A stretch of 64,000 bases of DNA from Paramecium pentaurelia (lineage: Eukaryota; Ciliophora; Oligohymenophorea; Peniculida; Parameciidae): the NCBI GenBank assembly GCA_905183005.1, contig CAJJDO010000104.1, positions 248,001 through 312,000 of the forward strand. Reading direction: 5' to 3'. The notes under the pieces are model-generated. The model saw only the letters and a list, made by a program, of their open reading frames with translations. It did not search any database and was not told the origin of the DNA. Positions within the stretch are counted from its first letter, which is position 1; every line of letters begins with the position of its first letter. This document shows positions 61,926 through 64,000 of the stretch, piece after piece. Both the position numbers and the translations under genes were made by a program.

Positions 61926-62296
61926 TCATATTAATAACTGTTTTCTTTAATCCAATGGCGATGATAATGAACTATATGATTTACTTGCTAATTTAAAGTT
62001 GCTTTGACCAATTCTAATATTCAATCGACTGAAACTTCTAGGAGTGATTTTTGTTTGTTTAGAGTCTCCATTGTCTGAGTAAGAACAGGCTATTTCGAGA
62101 AGGTTCTATTTAAGTCTGTTCTGATCTTTGATGAGTTCTTGAATTTAAGGATCCCATTAAACAATCATATCTAATTGATTAAATTTTACTATCTACCCTT
62201 AATTCTTCCTCTTTAGTAATGAGTTATCTCATTTTATTTGTACATACAATAAACTGTATAGAACAGTTTTCCCTAAATTGTGTCGAACTTGTCCAT
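61926..62296 (-). CDS. Small hypothetical protein with a 20-nt intron
   Basis: ATG 62296 (MDKFDTIQGKLFYTVYYNS) to TGA 61926-61928. Removing a 20-nt intron (GTATGTACAAATAAAATGAG) gives exactly 116 aa: FNQLDMIVQWDPQIQELIKDQ, NLLEIACSYSDNG, a Ser/Lys-rich end. Strong coding character, no family recognised. Converges on the Kelch gene with 6 bp between stops. Duplicated at 63090-63460 by the contig overlap. Confidence 0.6.
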
Positions 62297-62439
62297 TAAA
62301 TTTTAATGACAAATATTTGGAATAAAAATGAAATAATCACTCCTATGTCAGAGTACAATTTGCTATATGTATAAATTATATATCATTATAGTAATATAAC
62401 AAGCATGTTAATTAAGTATAAAATATCAAAGAATAACCA

Positions 62440-62718
62440 ATGAATGTAGAGAAACCATTCCATAAGAAAAAACTCAAATGTTCAACATCCAAAAAATTAC
62501 TTGAAATAAAACATCCAGAAAACACAGAAAATAAAATATTAGTATAGAAAATCTTAACAATAAATAATCAACCTTCATCTTATGCTTTAAATGATGATTT
62601 ACCTATTAAACCATCTAATTTAGGTTAGAAAATATTAGAAATGAGAAAATTGATTGAAGATAATGAAGTATTAGATATAAAATAATATAAGGGAATTGAA
62701 AAGAGAATCAAATAAACT
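62440..62718 (+). CDS. Hypothetical protein, first written copy (cut at the N)
   Basis: ATG 62440 (MNVEKPFHKKKLKCSTSKKL) runs in frame to the N at 62719. Same gene as at 63604, where the sequence continues. Lys/Glu-rich, helical; no family recognised. Confidence 0.5.
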
Positions 62719-62719
62719 N

Positions 62720-63882
62720 ATATCTAGAACCTGATGTTGGATTTATTGAAACTGATTAATAATAGGTTTTGTCTCGTATTACGAAAGATAGGATTATGCA
62801 TAATAATACACCTACTCTTGAAGAACCATCAAAAATGGAATTTTAATTAAGAAAAAAAAGATCTATGTTTTATGAAGAATCTGATGTCTCAGATGGATAC
62901 AAACCATTTAAAATAACTCTTCGAAAAACTACTTAAATTAGAAGATCCTATCTTCCAAATCCATAAAGAAAACAAGTATTAATGCGATATGATATTATGA
63001 TTGGATTTGTAAAAAAAGTCATTCATGACAATCTACACATACTCTAAAATTTTGAAAAATATTTAGAAAGAAAAATAATCTGATTATTATCATATTAATA
63101 ACTGTTTTCTTTAATCCAATGGCGATGATAATGAACTATATGATTTACTTGCTAATTTAAAGTTGCTTTGACCAATTCTAATATTCAATCGACTGAAACT
63201 TCTAGGAGTGATTTTTGTTTGTTTAGAGTCTCCATTGTCTGAGTAAGAACAGGCTATTTCGAGAAGGTTCTATTTAAGTCTGTTCTGATCTTTGATGAGT
63301 TCTTGAATTTAAGGATCCCATTAAACAATCATATCTAATTGATTAAATTTTACTATCTACCCTTAATTCTTCCTCTTTAGTAATGAGTTATCTCATTTTA
63401 TTTGTACATACAATAAACTGTATAGAACAGTTTTCCCTAAATTGTGTCGAACTTGTCCATTAAATTTTAATGACAAATATTTGGAATAAAAATGAAATAA
63501 TCACTCCTATGTCAGAGTACAATTTGCTATATGTATAAATTATATATCATTATAGTAATATAACAAGCATGTTAATTAAGTATAAAATATCAAAGAATAA
63601 CCAATGAATGTAGAGAAACCATTCCATAAGAAAAAACTCAAATGTTCAACATCCAAAAAATTACTTGAAATAAAACATCCAGAAAACACAGAAAATAAAA
63701 TATTAGTATAGAAAATCTTAACAATAAATAATCAACCTTCATCTTATGCTTTAAATGATGATTTACCTATTAAACCATCTAATTTAGGTTAGAAAATATT
63801 AGAAATGAGAAAATTGATTGAAGATAATGAAGTATTAGATATAAAATAATATAAGGGAATTGAAAAGAGAATCAAATAAACT
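62720..63882. repeat. Right arm of the duplication: repeated Kelch tail, small gene and gene start
   Basis: Holds second written copies of the Kelch 3' end (62720-63083, without its 5' part), the small minus-strand gene (63090-63460) and the start of the last gene (63604). The headless Kelch tail is not a real pseudogene if the overlap explanation is right. Confidence 0.85.
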
Positions 63883-64000
63883 AATAGTGTTATCAACTTT
63901 GATAAAATAAAATAAGAATACAAGAAAAATAAATTATATTTAAAGAATCTTACTGCACATTCTCGACGCATATATAATTGCTTTGTTCCAAGAGTTCAAG
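63604..64000 (+). CDS. Hypothetical protein (3' end beyond the window)
   Basis: ATG 63604, open to the window end (132 codons). MNVEKPFHKKKLKC..., then LPIKPSNLGQKILEMRKLIEDNE and a basic stretch (KNKLYLKNLTAHSRRIYN). Charged, probably coiled coil; no family recognised. Likely the true, uninterrupted version of the gene cut at 62718. Confidence 0.55.

Larger units (their letters stand above)
61556..62718. repeat. Direct duplication across N at 62719 (probable unmerged contig overlap), left arm
   Basis: These 1,163 bp recur at 62720-63882 with only the N at 62719 between. The left arm ends in the middle of a gene (...AAATAAACT), and the right arm continues through the same bases into AATAGTGTTATC. 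Same signature as at 17999 and 35986. Confidence 0.87.

Noticed and set aside
62720..63083. A truncated Kelch pseudogene
   Set aside because: It is the right arm of the contig-overlap duplication at N 62719, not an independent copy.

Overview
Genetic code and organism. The window is about three-quarters A+T. Its genes read only if TAA and TAG are glutamine and TGA is the sole stop. With that code and very short introns (20-30 nt, GTA...TAG), at least fifteen gene models close exactly in frame. This is a ciliate nuclear genome of Paramecium type, and the 22-29 nt introns suggest the aurelia group. That placement is inference. Genes are packed tightly (intergenic gaps of 6-150 bp are common) and are not interrupted by TA-bounded insertions, so the DNA looks somatic (macronuclear) rather than germline.

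Left part (1-13.9 kb), housekeeping genes. In order: glycine-cleavage T protein (-, cut by the edge), a CID-domain RNA-processing factor, V-ATPase subunit C, a peroxisomal-type 3-ketoacyl-CoA thiolase, a cyclin-like gene, a 707-aa Gln-rich protein with a poly-Q tract written in TAA codons, a TBC RabGAP (-), an MFSD1-type transporter and glutamine synthetase.

Centre-left (13.9-33.3 kb), an expanded family of a ciliate two-transmembrane protein of about 530 aa. There are copies A and B, then a tandem array with an exact 3,328-bp period, an N gap, then a B/A hybrid (G) and a copy with a different tail (H). The array spacers carry small candidate ORFs.

Centre (33.3-40.9 kb), two related non-LTR (LINE) retrotransposons. 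LINE-A (+, zinc finger, endonuclease, YADD reverse transcriptase, TAA-repeat tail) has inserted into LINE-B (-) just after the YVDD motif. A target-site duplication of about 15 bp flanks it, and removing LINE-A rejoins the LINE-B frame. Both are decayed.

Right part (40.9-64 kb), dense genes again: a MUT-7/EXD3-like exonuclease with all catalytic residues, FBXO9-like F-box protein, SLC25 carrier, a broken multi-pass membrane gene, GEP4-like phosphatase, PX-WD40 protein, FAM227 protein, AGC-type kinase, TIM14/PAM18, HEAT-repeat (HEATR3-like) protein, dual-specificity phosphatase, Kelch protein and several small unknowns.

Assembly caution. Three single-N positions (17999, 35986, 62719) are each flanked by a direct duplication (1,926, 1,100 and 1,163 bp) in which the end of one contig is repeated as the start of the next. 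These are almost certainly unmerged overlaps, not biology. Gene copies inside them (copy C versus B, the second endonuclease domain, the second Kelch tail) should be counted once.
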